Position numbers and translations under genes: made by a program. A DNA stretch of 64,000 bases from Cohnella mopanensis (GTDB lineage: Bacteria; Bacillota; Bacilli; Paenibacillales; Paenibacillaceae). Positions 1-8,722 of this stretch are shown here, one piece after another. How positions within the stretch are numbered: the stretch's first letter is position 1; every line of letters begins with the position of its first letter. The stretch lies in NCBI RefSeq assembly GCF_022352055.1, contig NZ_JAKRWM010000013.1, forward strand, positions 1 to 64,000. Direction: 5' to 3'. Below the pieces are notes generated by a model. That model was not told the DNA's origin. It saw only the letters and a program-made list of their open reading frames with translations, and ran no database searches.

Positions 1-30
1 CCGAGGAGAGAGCCCACCATAGTCACAAAA

Positions 31-54
31 AAAGCGACTTAGCTAAGTCGCTTT
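31..54 (-). terminator. Terminator hairpin overlapping the xylR stop codon
   Basis: A 24-base perfectly self-complementary segment reads, on the minus strand, into a run of seven T. The xylR stop codon (TAG, 43-45 on the complement) lies in the hairpin centre, so coding sequence and terminator overlap. Confidence 0.8.
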
Positions 55-1203
55 CACTCTTGCGAAGAAACCGGCGATGGCCATTTCGGCGGCTCCCATC
101 ATGGACGAGCGTTCGCCAAGCTCGGCGAACAAGAGCTGCACCTTACGCAGGTGGAAACCAAGCGCGCGCTGGACGACCGTCTGGCGGAGCGCGTTTTCCA
201 GCCATGGGCGCGCTTGGCTCATACGGTTGCCGATGACTACGGCGTCGGGATTGAATACGTTGACGATGTTGGCGATGCCGACCCCCAAATATTCTCCGAT
301 GTTCGAGAATAATTCCAACACGTCTTGACGGCCCGAGGAAGCCGCAACCAGCAATGATTCCAAATCCTCGAAACCGAGCGGAGCGGCTTGCTCCAACAGC
401 GCTTGCTCGGAAGCGTACATTTCCCAGCACCCGCGATTGCCGCAGGTGCAGCTTTTGCCATGCGCTTCAACGGATAAATGCCCCATCTCCCCGGAAAAGC
501 CGGATGCGCCTTTATAGAGGGACTTATGCAAGATAAGTCCCGTACCGATCCCGATGCCTACACTGACGTAAATCAAATTATTGATGCTGCGGCCAACGCC
601 GTACTTCTGTTCCCCAAGCGCGCCCATGTTGGCTTCGTTGTCTATCGTAATCGGGAGCGAGAACTTTTCGGTTAACAGGCGTTGAAGCGGAATATCCCGC
701 CACTGTAAGTTGGGCGCGAACAGAATCGTCCCGTTATCATCGACAAGGCCAGGTACTCCGACTCCAATGCCGACAATGCCGTACGGACTGGAAGGCGCTT
801 CTGTCATCAAATGCTCAATACAGCCGCAAAGCTGGTCAACGGCTGCGTTGGGTTCCGTAAGGCGCAGAGCGGAAGTTCGTTCCGCAACGACGTTACCCCG
901 CAAATCCGTTAACACGCCACGAATGTAGTTGACTCCCAAGTCGATGCCCACCGCATAACCGGAAGAAGCGACGAACTCCAGCAACACGGGTTTTCGACCG
1001 CCGCTGGATTGGCCCGTTCCGATTTCTTGGACTAACGCCCCGTCGATCAAATCCTGCACGAGGCTGGATACGGTCGCTTTGTTCAGCCCCGATTGTTCGG
1101 AGATTTGGGCGCGGGAAAGCGGGGAGCCGCGCAAAATATATTCCAACACGATTGCCGTGTTGATTCTTTTAATTAAGGCTTGATCGCCTGTTTTTGTCGT
1201 CAT
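43..1203 (-). CDS. xylR: Xylose operon repressor XylR (ROK family)
   Basis: A 386-residue ROK-family repressor expected to bind the xyl operator without xylose and release it when xylose is present. A winged-helix N-terminus (recognition region about residues 28-47, SGLNKATVSS) is followed by a ROK sugar-kinase fold with the Zn-type motif CTCGNRGCWE (about 252-261). An upstream ATG at 1242 would add 13 residues. The ATG at 1203 is preferred because AAGGAG lies 13 bases upstream and because the resulting N-terminus (MTTKTGDQALIKRIN) resembles Bacillus XylR as remembered. It is divergent from xylAB, with a perfect inverted repeat between them, the usual Bacillota arrangement. Another ROK specificity is unlikely given the neighbours. 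Confidence 0.93.
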   Translation of the reverse strand: MTTKTGDQALIKRINTAIVLEYILRGSPLSRAQISEQSGLNKATVSSLVQDLIDGALVQEIGTGQSSGGRKPVLLEFVASSGYAVGIDLGVNYIRGVLTDLRGNVVAERTSALRLTEPNAAVDQLCGCIEHLMTEAPSSPYGIVGIGVGVPGLVDDNGTILFAPNLQWRDIPLQRLLTEKFSLPITIDNEANMGALGEQKYGVGRSINNLIYVSVGIGIGTGLILHKSLYKGASGFSGEMGHLSVEAHGKSCTCGNRGCWEMYASEQALLEQAAPLGFEDLESLLVAASSGRQDVLELFSNIGEYLGVGIANIVNVFNPDAVVIGNRMSQARPWLENALRQTVVQRALGFHLRKVQLLFAELGERSSMMGAAEMAIAGFFARVKAT

Positions 1204-1287
1204 ATCCGGGCAAAGACTCCTTATGGGTAAGTTACGGTTCATTGCTCGCTAAACATATTTCCTATCATACCATATTAAGTTTTAATT

Positions 1288-1318
1288 AACTTAGTTTATT
1301 GGATAGACAAACTAAGTT
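1288..1318. promoter_or_regulatory. xyl operator (inverted repeat)
   Basis: Perfect 10-bp arms AACTTAGTTT (1288-1297) and AAACTAAGTT (1309-1318) are separated by 11 bases. The layout closely resembles the XylR operator of Bacillus species. It lies between divergent xylR and xylA, so it probably controls both. I could not assign the xylA -35/-10 confidently. Confidence 0.88.
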
Positions 1319-1381
1319 CAGGCATGATATGCTGATGTCAGAAAATCAATTTGATATCGCTTACAGGGAGGCAACATTCTA

Positions 1382-2698
1382 ATGAGCAAGTTTCCTAATG
1401 TTCCTAAGATTCAGTATGAAGGCCGCGCTTCGAAAAACCCTTTCGCTTTTAAGCATTACAATCCGCAAGAGATCGTATTCGGCAAAACGATGGAGGAGCA
1501 CCTCCGTTTCGCGGTCGCGTACTGGCATACATTCAATGCAAACGGCGCAGATCCGTTCGGCGCAGGCACGGCTGTCCGCAGCTGGGACTCCTTGTCCCCG
1601 CTAGACAGAGCGAAAGCGCGCGTAGAAGCGAACTTCGAACTGCTTGAGAAATTAAATGTTCCTTTCTATGCTTTCCATGATGCGGATATCGCACCGGAAG
1701 GCGCAACGTTGACTGAGACGAACAAAAACCTCGACGTCATCGTGGCCATGCTTAAGGATTACCAGAAGTCTACGGGCAAGAAATTGCTCTGGAACACGGT
1801 GAACCTGTTCACGAATCCTCGTTACGTTCATGGCGCTAGCACGACGAATAACGCTGAAGTATTCGCTTACGCTGCGGCAACTTTGAAAAAAGGGCTGGAA
1901 GTCGGTAAAGAGCTTGGAGCGGAGAACTATGTATTCTGGGGCGGCCGTGAAGGTTACGAATCGTTGCTGAACACGGACCTCAAGCTTGAGCTAGACAACT
2001 TGGGACGTTTCCTGCATATGGCAGTTGATTACGCTAAAGAAATCGGCTTCGATGCGCAGTTCCTGATCGAGCCTAAACCGAAAGAGCCTTCCAAGCACCA
2101 ATACGATTTCGATTCCGCTACGGCGATCGCGTTCTTGCAAAGCTACGGCTTGAAAGATCAGTTCAAGCTGAACATCGAAGCTAACCATGCTACTCTTGCC
2201 GGCCACACGTTCGAGCACGAGCTGCGTACGGCGCGCATTAACGGCATGCTCGGTTCTATCGACGCGAACCAAGGCGACATGCTGCTGGGCTGGGATACGG
2301 ATGAGTTCCCGACGGATCTCGTTTCCACGACGCTCGCTATGTTCGAAATTCTTAAGAACGAAGGCGGAATCGGTCGCGGCGGCGTGAACTTCGACGCGAA
2401 AGTACGCCGTTCATCGTTCGAGGACGAGGATTTGTTCTTCGCTCATATCGCAGGTATGGACACTTATGCTCGCGGCTTGAAAGCAGCAGCTAAGCTCATC
2501 GAAGATCGCGTGCTTGACGATATCGTTGACAACCGCTACCGTAGCTTCAACGAAGGTATCGGCGCTGAGATCGTATCCGGCAGAGCGACATTGAAATCGC
2601 TTGAAGCATACGTGCTGCAAGCACAACCGATTCGCAACGAATCCGCTCGCTTGGAACAAATCAAAGCGACATTGAACGACGTCATCTTCAGCGTATAA
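1382..2698 (+). CDS. xylA: Xylose isomerase
   Basis: A 438-residue cytoplasmic TIM-barrel enzyme interconverting D-xylose and D-xylulose, the first step of xylose use. Visible active-site elements are [10 protein letters not shown] (H99, D100), the motif [10 protein letters not shown], metal ligand E230 in [14 protein letters not shown]266/H269 in [12 protein letters not shown], and D294, D305 and D307. Length fits the long (class II) xylose isomerases. The ATG at 1382 follows AGGGAGG (1365-1371). It is the first gene of xylAB and sits directly after the XylR operator. No anomaly seen. Confidence 0.97.
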   Translation: MSKFPNVPKIQYEGRASKNPFAFKHYNPQEIVFGKTMEEHLRFAVAYWHTFNANGADPFGAGTAVRSWDSLSPLDRAKARVEANFELLEKLNVPFYAFHDADIAPEGATLTETNKNLDVIVAMLKDYQKSTGKKLLWNTVNLFTNPRYVHGASTTNNAEVFAYAAATLKKGLEVGKELGAENYVFWGGREGYESLLNTDLKLELDNLGRFLHMAVDYAKEIGFDAQFLIEPKPKEPSKHQYDFDSATAIAFLQSYGLKDQFKLNIEANHATLAGHTFEHELRTARINGMLGSIDANQGDMLLGWDTDEFPTDLVSTTLAMFEILKNEGGIGRGGVNFDAKVRRSSFEDEDLFFAHIAGMDTYARGLKAAAKLIEDRVLDDIVDNRYRSFNEGIGAEIVSGRATLKSLEAYVLQAQPIRNESARLEQIKATLNDVIFSV

Positions 2699-2738
2699 GA
2701 TAAACAGAGCATATTGGTGGCCTAAACGGCACGACCAT

Positions 2739-2773
2739 TCCGCCCCCCGGAAGGAACCGGCGGGGCGGATTTT
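2739..2773 (+). terminator. GC-rich hairpin between xylA and xylB
   Basis: Arms 2739-2750 and 2757-2769 pair with one irregularity, loop AAGGAA, followed by only TTTTC. This could be a partial terminator or mRNA-stabilising element that sets the xylA:xylB ratio rather than a full stop. Confidence 0.5.
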
Positions 2774-2794
2774 CATATGAGGAGATGAACCCCC

Positions 2795-4291
2795 ATGAAA
2801 TATGTCATTGGCGTAGATTTGGGTACGAGCGCGGTGAAGACGTTGCTGATCGGGCAAGACGGCAGCGTAAAAGCGGAAGCGACCAAAGAATATCCGCTGT
2901 ATCACGCGAAATCCGGCTGGAGCGAGCAAGATCCGGAGGATTGGGTAACGGGAACGAACGGATCGCTTCAAGAGCTGATCTCGAACTCGGGTGTAAATCC
3001 GTCCGACATCGAAGGCATTAGCTTCTCCGGGCAAATGCATGGCCTAGTTCTAGTGGACGAGAATAATAAACCCGTTCGCAGAGCCATTCTATGGAATGAT
3101 ACGCGTACGACGGAACAGTGTCGGGAGATCGAACGGACACTCGCCGACAAACTCCTGACCATCACCCGCAACCCTGCTCTTGAGGGATTTACGTTACCTA
3201 AAATTCTATGGGTGAAGCAGAACGAACCGGACGTCTATGCGAAAGCAAGCCGGTTCCTCTTGCCTAAAGACTACTTGCGTTTACGCTTGACTGGCGCAAT
3301 CCATATGGATCTTTCGGATGCCGCAGGAACGTTATTGCTCGACGTCGCGGGTAAGACATGGAGCAATGACGTACTTAACGCTTTTGAAATTCCGGAATCG
3401 TTCTGTCCTCCGCTAGTGGAAGCGGGCGCTTTCGTTGGAACGATTACGGCCGCGGCTTCCCAGGAGACCGGGCTAGCAACGACGACCAAGGTGTTCGCCG
3501 GCGGCGCTGACAATGCATGCGGAGCCATCGGGGCGGGCATTTTGTCGCCTGGACTTACGCTTTGCAGTATCGGAACGTCAGGTGTCATTCTTACTTATGA
3601 AGCGGATGCTTCCGCGGATTATGAAGGTAAAGTGCATTTCTTTAATCATGGTAAAGAAAATGCGTTCTACGCGATGGGAGTTACGCTTGCGGCGGGTTAT
3701 TCGTTAAGCTGGTTCCGCAATACTTTCGCGAAAGGGGAGTCGTTCGATGCCATGCTTGAGGGAATCGGCGACATTCCGGCGGGATCCAACGGATTGTTGT
3801 TCACGCCTTACATCGTGGGTGAACGTACTCCGCACGCGGACGCCAAAATTCGCGGCAGCTTCATCGGGATAGACGGAAGCCATACCCGCGCTCATTTCGC
3901 TAAAGCGGTCATGGAAGGGATTACGTTCTCCCTGAATGAATCCATCGATCTTTTCCGCGCGGCGGGCAAAACCGTAGACACGATCGTATCCATTGGCGGC
4001 GGCGCCAAAAATCCGCTTTGGCTGCAGATGCAGGCCGATATTTTCCGGGCGAACGTCGTAGCGCTTGAGAACGAGCAAGGGCCGGGTCTCGGTGCGGCAA
4101 TGTTAGCTGCGGTCGGCAGTGGTTGGTTCCCGACCTTGGATGCTTGCGGGGAAGTATTCGTGAAGCATGCGCAAATCTATCACCCGAATGAAGAGGTTAG
4201 CAAGCAGTACGAGCAGTTATTCCGTGTTTACCAACAGGTATATAGTCAAACAATGGGGATAAACCATTCTTTGCATTCTTTTCGAAATTAG
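2795..4291 (+). CDS. xylB: Xylulokinase
   Basis: A 498-residue FGGY-family kinase phosphorylating D-xylulose to xylulose 5-phosphate for the pentose phosphate pathway. It has the N-terminal ATPase-fold phosphate loop VDLGTSAVKT (7-16), the xylulokinase substrate motif SGQMHGLV with M81-H82, GGADNACG with the expected catalytic base D239, and the adenosine motif SIGGGAKNPLW near the C-terminus. The ATG at 2795 has GAGGAGA upstream. It lies 96 bases after xylA and is followed by a strong terminator, so xylAB form a two-gene operon. Position and motifs favour XylB over other FGGY kinases. Confidence 0.95.
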   Translation: MKYVIGVDLGTSAVKTLLIGQDGSVKAEATKEYPLYHAKSGWSEQDPEDWVTGTNGSLQELISNSGVNPSDIEGISFSGQMHGLVLVDENNKPVRRAILWNDTRTTEQCREIERTLADKLLTITRNPALEGFTLPKILWVKQNEPDVYAKASRFLLPKDYLRLRLTGAIHMDLSDAAGTLLLDVAGKTWSNDVLNAFEIPESFCPPLVEAGAFVGTITAAASQETGLATTTKVFAGGADNACGAIGAGILSPGLTLCSIGTSGVILTYEADASADYEGKVHFFNHGKENAFYAMGVTLAAGYSLSWFRNTFAKGESFDAMLEGIGDIPAGSNGLLFTPYIVGERTPHADAKIRGSFIGIDGSHTRAHFAKAVMEGITFSLNESIDLFRAAGKTVDTIVSIGGGAKNPLWLQMQADIFRANVVALENEQGPGLGAAMLAAVGSGWFPTLDACGEVFVKHAQIYHPNEEVSKQYEQLFRVYQQVYSQTMGINHSLHSFRN

Positions 4292-4340
4292 TAATTTGGG
4301 ATAAAATGAAAAGAAGATAAGGGTGCCTCCCTTTTCTTAG

Positions 4341-4388
4341 AGCCTCCGCATTTCCCGGCCGGTAACCGGGAGGAGGCTTTTTTATTTT
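4341..4388 (+). terminator. Terminator of xylAB
   Basis: Stem AGCCTCC (4341-4347) with GGAGGCT (4372-4378), inner CCCGG/CCGGG, followed by TTTTTTATTTTT. Confidence 0.88.
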
Positions 4389-4449
4389 TAAATGCGTTAC
4401 CGCGCCATAAGGAAATAAAAGACAGGAAACCCTACTGTTGATTTTGAAC

Positions 4450-4485
4450 TAAAAGAAAAACCGCCCCATTCATTAGGCGGTCATG
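4450..4485 (-). terminator. Terminator of the small membrane protein gene
   Basis: ACCGCC (4460-4465) pairs with GGCGGT (4476-4481). On the minus strand this is followed by TTTTTCTTTT, just downstream of the 4539-4787 gene. Confidence 0.75.
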
Positions 4486-4538
4486 CCGATTTTTCGTATT
4501 CATTTAGCTAATAACGAATATCTATCGAGTACCTCGGC

Positions 4539-4787
4539 TCAAGCGGCCGGCTCGGATGCTTTCCGTTTATCGAGATTGATGTCAACGATAGATTCGTCAT
4601 CCGCGATTTTATAATATTTCTCGTAGATATGAACCGGGGCTATCAGACATAAACCCACGGACACAAGGCAGAAGGCGAAGAAACCGTAAGAACCTATCAT
4701 GTCTGCAATCAGTTGGCCGCCTTCCGAGGCCAGTTTTGGAACACTTTCACCGACAGGGGGCAAGTTGGACATAAATTCCATATTCAT
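4539..4787 (-). CDS. Small single-pass membrane protein, function unknown
   Basis: An 82-residue protein that I do not recognise. It has a short polar N-terminus, one clear membrane segment (about residues 32-52, rich in F, L, V and G) and a charged C-terminal tail. The start ATG at 4787 has GGAGG eight bases upstream, and a terminator lies downstream, so this is a genuine single-gene unit. Upstream (4860-4875) is a perfect TGTGA-N6-TCACA site placed about 41.5 bases before a likely transcription start, which suggests activation by an Fnr/Crp-type regulator, for example under oxygen limitation. A role in respiration or membrane adaptation is speculation. Confidence 0.8.
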   Translation of the reverse strand: MNMEFMSNLPPVGESVPKLASEGGQLIADMIGSYGFFAFCLVSVGLCLIAPVHIYEKYYKIADDESIVDINLDKRKASEPAA

Positions 4788-4832
4788 TGATTATTCCTCC
4801 ATCAACAGTTAATGATGATGATTCTGATTTCA

Positions 4833-4838
4833 ATATTA
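4833..4838 (-). promoter_or_regulatory. Candidate -10 of the small membrane protein gene
   Basis: TAATAT on the minus strand. A start about seven bases downstream (near 4826) would place the TGTGA-N6-TCACA centre (4867.5) at about -41.5, the standard position for class II activation by Fnr/Crp proteins. Confidence 0.5.
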
Positions 4839-4859
4839 ATGCGCTAACTATCAGATTAA

Positions 4860-4875
4860 TGTGACCGATATCACA
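4860..4875. promoter_or_regulatory. Crp/Fnr-type binding site
   Basis: TGTGA CCGATA TCACA is an exact match to the TGTGA-N6-TCACA consensus of the Crp/Fnr superfamily. It lies between the leftward small membrane protein gene and rightward ecsA. Spacing fits activation of the leftward gene; an effect on ecsA is also possible. Confidence 0.75.
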
Positions 4876-4972
4876 AACTATGAAATTATCGACTATACCG
4901 GGTGTGCCGGTTGGAACTTCCCAATCCGCCTTTTCGTATTTAGAAGAGAGCGGAAAATAGGGGGATAAGAAA

Positions 4973-5740
4973 TTGGAAAATGGGGATGTACCATTATTTC
5001 GAGCGGACATAGAGGAAGCCGGTTATGAACCGGGGCACCCGATCGTTCAGGACGTTACCTTGACTGTACATTCAGGCGAACGAGTCGGATTGTTAGGGCC
5101 CAATGGAGCGGGGAAGAGCACTCTCATGAAGGGAATGCTCGGTCAGTTGCCCCACTGGAAAGGGAAAATCGCTTGGCACGACGAGGTAGAAAAGAGTTCG
5201 AAAGGATCCCTGATGTCTTCGCGGATCGCATACATACCGGAGCATCCCATCTTGTACGAACGGATGACATTATGGGAGCATCTTGTTTTGGCTGCGGCAG
5301 CGGGCGGCATTCCCGAAGAAGTGTTCCGCGAACGAGCGGAAAAGCTGTTACGCAGATTCAGGCTATTTGCTTCTAAACACGAGTACCCGTTCAAATTTTC
5401 TAAAGGAATGCAGCAGAAAACGATGCTCATCATTGGTTTCCTGCTGCAGCCGGAGCTTTACTTGGTCGACGAACCGTTCATCGGGCTTGATCCCGGCGCC
5501 GTCATGGAACTGCTCGATGCGTTGGAAGAAGAGAGAAGCCGCGGAGCCGCCGTGCTGTTAACGACGCATGTGCTTGATTCTGCCGAACGCTTATGCGATC
5601 GGTTCGTGCTTGTCCACAATGGAGGCGTAGCGGCATCCGGAACCTTAGAGGATATTAGGAATATTGCGAAATGCGGGGCGGAAGCGAGATTGTTCGATTG
5701 CTTCCACAAGCTTACCTATCTCGATGAGGAGCAGCCATGA
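4973..5740 (+). CDS. ecsA: ABC transporter ATP-binding protein EcsA
   Basis: A 255-residue ABC ATPase, partner of the membrane protein encoded next. Walker A GPNGAGKST is at 42-50, the signature loop is the divergent FSKGMQQK (about 142-149) typical of EcsA rather than LSGGQ, Walker B VDEP is at 165-168, and the H-loop is TTH. The start is TTG at 4973 with GGGGGA about seven bases upstream; no better ATG fits. In Bacillus, EcsAB affects protein secretion, competence and regulated intramembrane proteolysis. The stop overlaps the ecsB start (ATGA), so translation is coupled. Confidence 0.9.
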   Translation: MENGDVPLFRADIEEAGYEPGHPIVQDVTLTVHSGERVGLLGPNGAGKSTLMKGMLGQLPHWKGKIAWHDEVEKSSKGSLMSSRIAYIPEHPILYERMTLWEHLVLAAAAGGIPEEVFRERAEKLLRRFRLFASKHEYPFKFSKGMQQKTMLIIGFLLQPELYLVDEPFIGLDPGAVMELLDALEEERSRGAAVLLTTHVLDSAERLCDRFVLVHNGGVAASGTLEDIRNIAKCGAEARLFDCFHKLTYLDEEQP

Positions 5741-7029
5741 TGCCTAAGTCGATCACGGACGAGTTTCGTCCTAACCGCTATCAACCGATTCCAATGTTTC
5801 TTGAGCGGGTGTTGGCCAATTGGAAAGCCAGCTGGAAAATTTGGCGAATGGTCATGGATTGGGCAACATGGCTATACATTCTGCTTCCCGGACTGTTTAT
5901 CTTCGGCGGGATGTATCGGGATCTGTTGCGCGACCCTCCCGAAGGTCTGGATAGAAGCTTTCTCGTACTGATCTATATTTCCCTAGGACTGCTGCAGCTC
6001 ATCGGAAAGTACAGAACTTTCGCGGAACCCGGTGACGGATTGTTTCTTCATCGTCATGCAAGGTGGAATAAAGGCAAGATTTTAAGCGGATTTGTGTACG
6101 GATTTTTGATGCGACTGTCGGTTTCCGCCTTGCTCGTCGCAATTGCCGCACCGCTCCTGTTGCAAATATTCAAGCTTACAAGCGGTTACTTGGTAATCCT
6201 GATTTTATATTGTTCTATATCCGGTTACGCGTGGATCTTGCTTAAAGATCGTTTGTCGCAATTGCGGCAGGGCTGGGGAAGATCATTAGTTCTGATCTGC
6301 AGTTACATCGTATTTATTATCGTTTTTGTCCTGCTTGCGGAATACGGGCAAGAAAGCACCGCCGTTCTTGGTTCGGCAATTATACCCATGGCAGCCGTTG
6401 CTGCTTGGCTAATGTGGCTACGCCACCGAATGCAAGGAACATTCCTGCACGAAATAGCCACGGAGAATGCTCTCTATGCCGCTAAGGTGAAGTGGATTCT
6501 GAAGGAAGCAATGGACAAGAAGCCTACTCCGATGCTGCGAAGACCGATGCTCTTCCCACGATCCCAGCCGCTTCTGAAGCACAGGGACGACACGAGCAGG
6601 CTGCTCGACAGTTGGTTTAAATCGGCATTGAGGCGCGTGGATCTATACTATCCCATGCTCTATTTCGCCAGCATAGGTATAGCAGCGGTAAGCTTACCCC
6701 CGCTATTGCTCGCGGTCTTGGTTTGGCTTGCTTTGCCGATGTTAGTCATGTTGATGCTACAAAGGCAATGGTCTAAATGGTTAACCGAGCCGTACATCGC
6801 CTTGTTCAATTGGCGAATCGAGATGCTTGAGCAAGCCGCGAACAAAGTAAGGGTCTGGGGTGCCTTACCTACGATGATCTTATGGGCTATCGTGATAGGC
6901 GTAAAGATCGGATTAGCTTATGGAGGAGCGAGTTGGTTTGCTGTCGCGGCCGCGCCGATCGCGGGATATTTCTGGCTTCAATTCGTGAATGAAATCTTTG
7001 CTTCTATTAAGGTTTTCCGCCAAGATTAG
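5737..7029 (+). CDS. ecsB: ABC transporter permease EcsB
   Basis: A 430-residue polytopic membrane protein. Hydrophobic segments cluster at about 45-60, 75-90, 130-200, 215-235 and in the C-terminal third. Length and the four-base overlap with ecsA fit EcsB, the membrane half of the Ecs transporter whose substrate is still unknown. The N-terminal cytoplasmic stretch contains FLERVLANWKASWKIW, a pattern typical of this family. No terminator separates it from ecsA. Confidence 0.86.
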   Translation: MMPKSITDEFRPNRYQPIPMFLERVLANWKASWKIWRMVMDWATWLYILLPGLFIFGGMYRDLLRDPPEGLDRSFLVLIYISLGLLQLIGKYRTFAEPGDGLFLHRHARWNKGKILSGFVYGFLMRLSVSALLVAIAAPLLLQIFKLTSGYLVILILYCSISGYAWILLKDRLSQLRQGWGRSLVLICSYIVFIIVFVLLAEYGQESTAVLGSAIIPMAAVAAWLMWLRHRMQGTFLHEIATENALYAAKVKWILKEAMDKKPTPMLRRPMLFPRSQPLLKHRDDTSRLLDSWFKSALRRVDLYYPMLYFASIGIAAVSLPPLLLAVLVWLALPMLVMLMLQRQWSKWLTEPYIALFNWRIEMLEQAANKVRVWGALPTMILWAIVIGVKIGLAYGGASWFAVAAAPIAGYFWLQFVNEIFASIKVFRQD

Positions 7030-7103
7030 GAATAAATCATAGGCCATATCGGCAAACTATGCGGGATTGGATGCGTTGATCGTACTTGGAGAGGATGAGT
7101 TCG

Positions 7104-7478
7104 ATGAAACATGCCGCCTTGATGTTCCAGTTCCCGGATGAGAATCAGGCTAGATTGGCTGGAGAGACGCTAATGGAATTGGGGTATGAACCGCAACTTC
7201 ATGAGGAAGGGCGGCTTCATATTCATGTGCAGGATGAGGATCTAACTTCCGCGCTCGAGATCGTGCAATGTTATGCGGGGCAGTTGATGGAGCATGCGCC
7301 GGCTGAAGTCGTCGACGTGACCGATCATGCCTATGGCATGGAATCGATTCCGATCCCGGCGCATACCGTCAATGAGGATTGGGAAGAAGGTTATCAGTTG
7401 GCAAGCTCTGGAACCGATGAGCAAGAGAAACGCTTCTCTACCGATGACGGTTCATACGACCATTTCAAAGCGACCTAA
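7104..7478 (+). CDS. Small cytoplasmic protein, function unknown
   Basis: A 124-residue acidic protein without membrane segment or signal. The first 55 residues alternate beta- and helix-like stretches (MFQFPDENQARLAGETLMEL, then LHIHV), which suggests a small ferredoxin-like alpha/beta fold. The remainder is acidic and probably flexible. ATG at 7104 is chosen because GGAGAGG ends nine bases upstream; in-frame TTG 7086 and ATG 7095 fall before or inside that site. It lies 75 bases after ecsB and before a terminator, so it may share the ecsAB transcript. No function is proposed. Confidence 0.75.
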   Translation: MKHAALMFQFPDENQARLAGETLMELGYEPQLHEEGRLHIHVQDEDLTSALEIVQCYAGQLMEHAPAEVVDVTDHAYGMESIPIPAHTVNEDWEEGYQLASSGTDEQEKRFSTDDGSYDHFKAT

Positions 7479-7508
7479 ATTATTTTGCGGGATATGATTT
7501 TAACGAAG

Positions 7509-7531
7509 CCCTTCTGCCGGAAGGGTTTTTT
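7509..7531 (+). terminator. Terminator after the ecsAB region
   Basis: CCCTTC (7509-7514) pairs with GAAGGG (7520-7525), followed by six T. Confidence 0.85.
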
Positions 7532-7576
7532 GCTTTTTCTGCATCTTGAAGATATCGAAGTTCGAAAAGTCACTTG

Positions 7577-7590
7577 AAAAAGCGCTTGCA
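7577..7590. promoter_or_regulatory. Possible catabolite-responsive element (cre)
   Basis: AAAAAGCGCTTGCA shares the CG core and right half of the CcpA cre consensus but lacks the leading TG. It overlaps the -35 of the LacI-type regulator gene, where binding would repress. Confidence 0.35.
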
Positions 7591-7615
7591 ATAGGAACTC
7601 TCTCTGTTTTATAAT
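7586..7615 (+). promoter_or_regulatory. Sigma-A promoter of the LacI-type regulator
   Basis: TTGCAA (7586-7591), 18-base spacer, TATAAT (7610-7615). The operator at 7620-7633 starts five bases after the -10, so the repressor could block its own transcription. Confidence 0.72.
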
Positions 7616-7619
7616 GAAC

Positions 7620-7633
7620 CCGAAACGTTTTGG
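7620..7633. promoter_or_regulatory. Operator copy 1 of the LacI-type regulator
   Basis: CCGAAACGTTTTGG differs by one base from the perfect palindrome CCGAAACGTTTCGG found twice upstream of the next gene. It overlaps the predicted transcription start and abuts the ribosome binding site, consistent with autoregulation. Confidence 0.75.
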
Positions 7634-7647
7634 AAAGGTGTCTGCAG

Positions 7648-8667
7648 ATGGCTACGATTAAAGATATTGCTAAAAAAGCGGGTGTATCCGTCACTACGGT
7701 TTCCAGAGCACTTAACGGTTACGACGATGTTAACGAGGATACTCGCAAGAAAATCAAACAGGTCGCGTTGGAGTTATCCTATAGTCCTAACGCCGTGGCC
7801 AGAAGTTTGGTATCCAAGAAAACGCGTACGATAGGCCTTATTATTTCCGATATCAACCGTGCCGGTGCTAAAGACGCGTTTGCATACGAAGTCCTCTGCG
7901 GAATTAACGACCGCGCGGGAGATTTAAACTACGATTTGTTATTATTCAGTACTAATCCGTCCAAGCAGATGGAGAAGTCGTATACGGCCCTTTGCAAAGA
8001 AAGGAACGTGGAAGGAGCAATCCTGTCGGGATTGCGTCTTGACGACCCTTATTTGCAGGAGGTCATAGAACAGAATTCGTTTCCTTGCGTACTGATCGAT
8101 ATTCCCAAAACCGGTGAGAACGTTGCCCACGTTACGTCCGACAGCCGCGTAGGTGCGGCGATGGCCGTCCGGCACCTGTTGGAGAACGGACATCGGCATA
8201 TCGCGATGATCAACGGCCACAATCAGGCTTTCGTCAGCCGGGAGCGATTCGAAGGATACAAAGAAGCGCTAGAGCAATACGGAATATCGGCGAATGAAGA
8301 GCTTGCTTACGACGGGAAGTTTTCCGAGGACGGCGGAGCGGAAGCGATGTATCAAATCTTGATTCGCAATCCCGACGTGACGGCAGTATTTTGCGCCAGT
8401 GATTTGATGGCGCTAGGTGCTATGCGTACGCTTGAACGTATGGGGCGTAAAGTGCCGGATGACGTATCGATCATCGGATTCGATGATATTAGCATTTCTG
8501 CCTATTGTTCACCAAAGCTGACTACGATCAGACAGGATAAATACGAGCTTGGTTATCAGGCTGCCCAACTGTTGATCGATATGCTTGAGAACAGGACGGA
8601 CAACCGCAAGCTGCTATTGAACAACCAATTGATCGTCCGAGAAAGCACGCAACGTCTTCAAGAGTAG
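7648..8667 (+). CDS. LacI-family transcriptional regulator of an oligosaccharide locus
   Basis: A 339-residue repressor. The N-terminal LacI helix-turn-helix reads MATIKDIAKKAGVSVTTVSR, with the hinge helix SPNAVARSL near residue 50, followed by a periplasmic-binding-protein-like effector domain. ATG at 7648 is used because it gives the standard LacI N-terminus and has AAAGGTG seven bases upstream; an in-frame TTG at 7630 lies inside the operator. Neighbouring debranching-enzyme and sugar-transporter genes suggest a maltodextrin- or isomalto-oligosaccharide-type inducer, which is inference. The palindromes at 7620, 8690 and 8723 are its likely targets. Confidence 0.88.
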   Translation: MATIKDIAKKAGVSVTTVSRALNGYDDVNEDTRKKIKQVALELSYSPNAVARSLVSKKTRTIGLIISDINRAGAKDAFAYEVLCGINDRAGDLNYDLLLFSTNPSKQMEKSYTALCKERNVEGAILSGLRLDDPYLQEVIEQNSFPCVLIDIPKTGENVAHVTSDSRVGAAMAVRHLLENGHRHIAMINGHNQAFVSRERFEGYKEALEQYGISANEELAYDGKFSEDGGAEAMYQILIRNPDVTAVFCASDLMALGAMRTLERMGRKVPDDVSIIGFDDISISAYCSPKLTTIRQDKYELGYQAAQLLIDMLENRTDNRKLLLNNQLIVRESTQRLQE

Positions 8668-8689
8668 CACCGCTTTTTTTCGTTAATTT

Positions 8690-8703
8690 CCGAAACGTTT
8701 CGG
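8690..8703. promoter_or_regulatory. Operator copy 2 (perfect palindrome)
   Basis: CCGAAACGTTTCGG, a perfect 14-bp palindrome with the central CG usual for LacI-family operators, upstream of the debranching enzyme gene. Confidence 0.82.
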
Positions 8704-8722
8704 ATTTTTATTTTGTTTGAAT

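Noticed and set aside
1238..1300. Specific -35/-10 hexamers for xylR and xylA
   Set aside because: Several weak combinations exist with spacing outside 16-18 or poor matches, so only the operator is called.
2411..3040. A 209-codon minus-strand open frame spanning the xylA-xylB junction
   Set aside because: It is antisense to two confidently identified genes and their hairpin, with low-quality composition.
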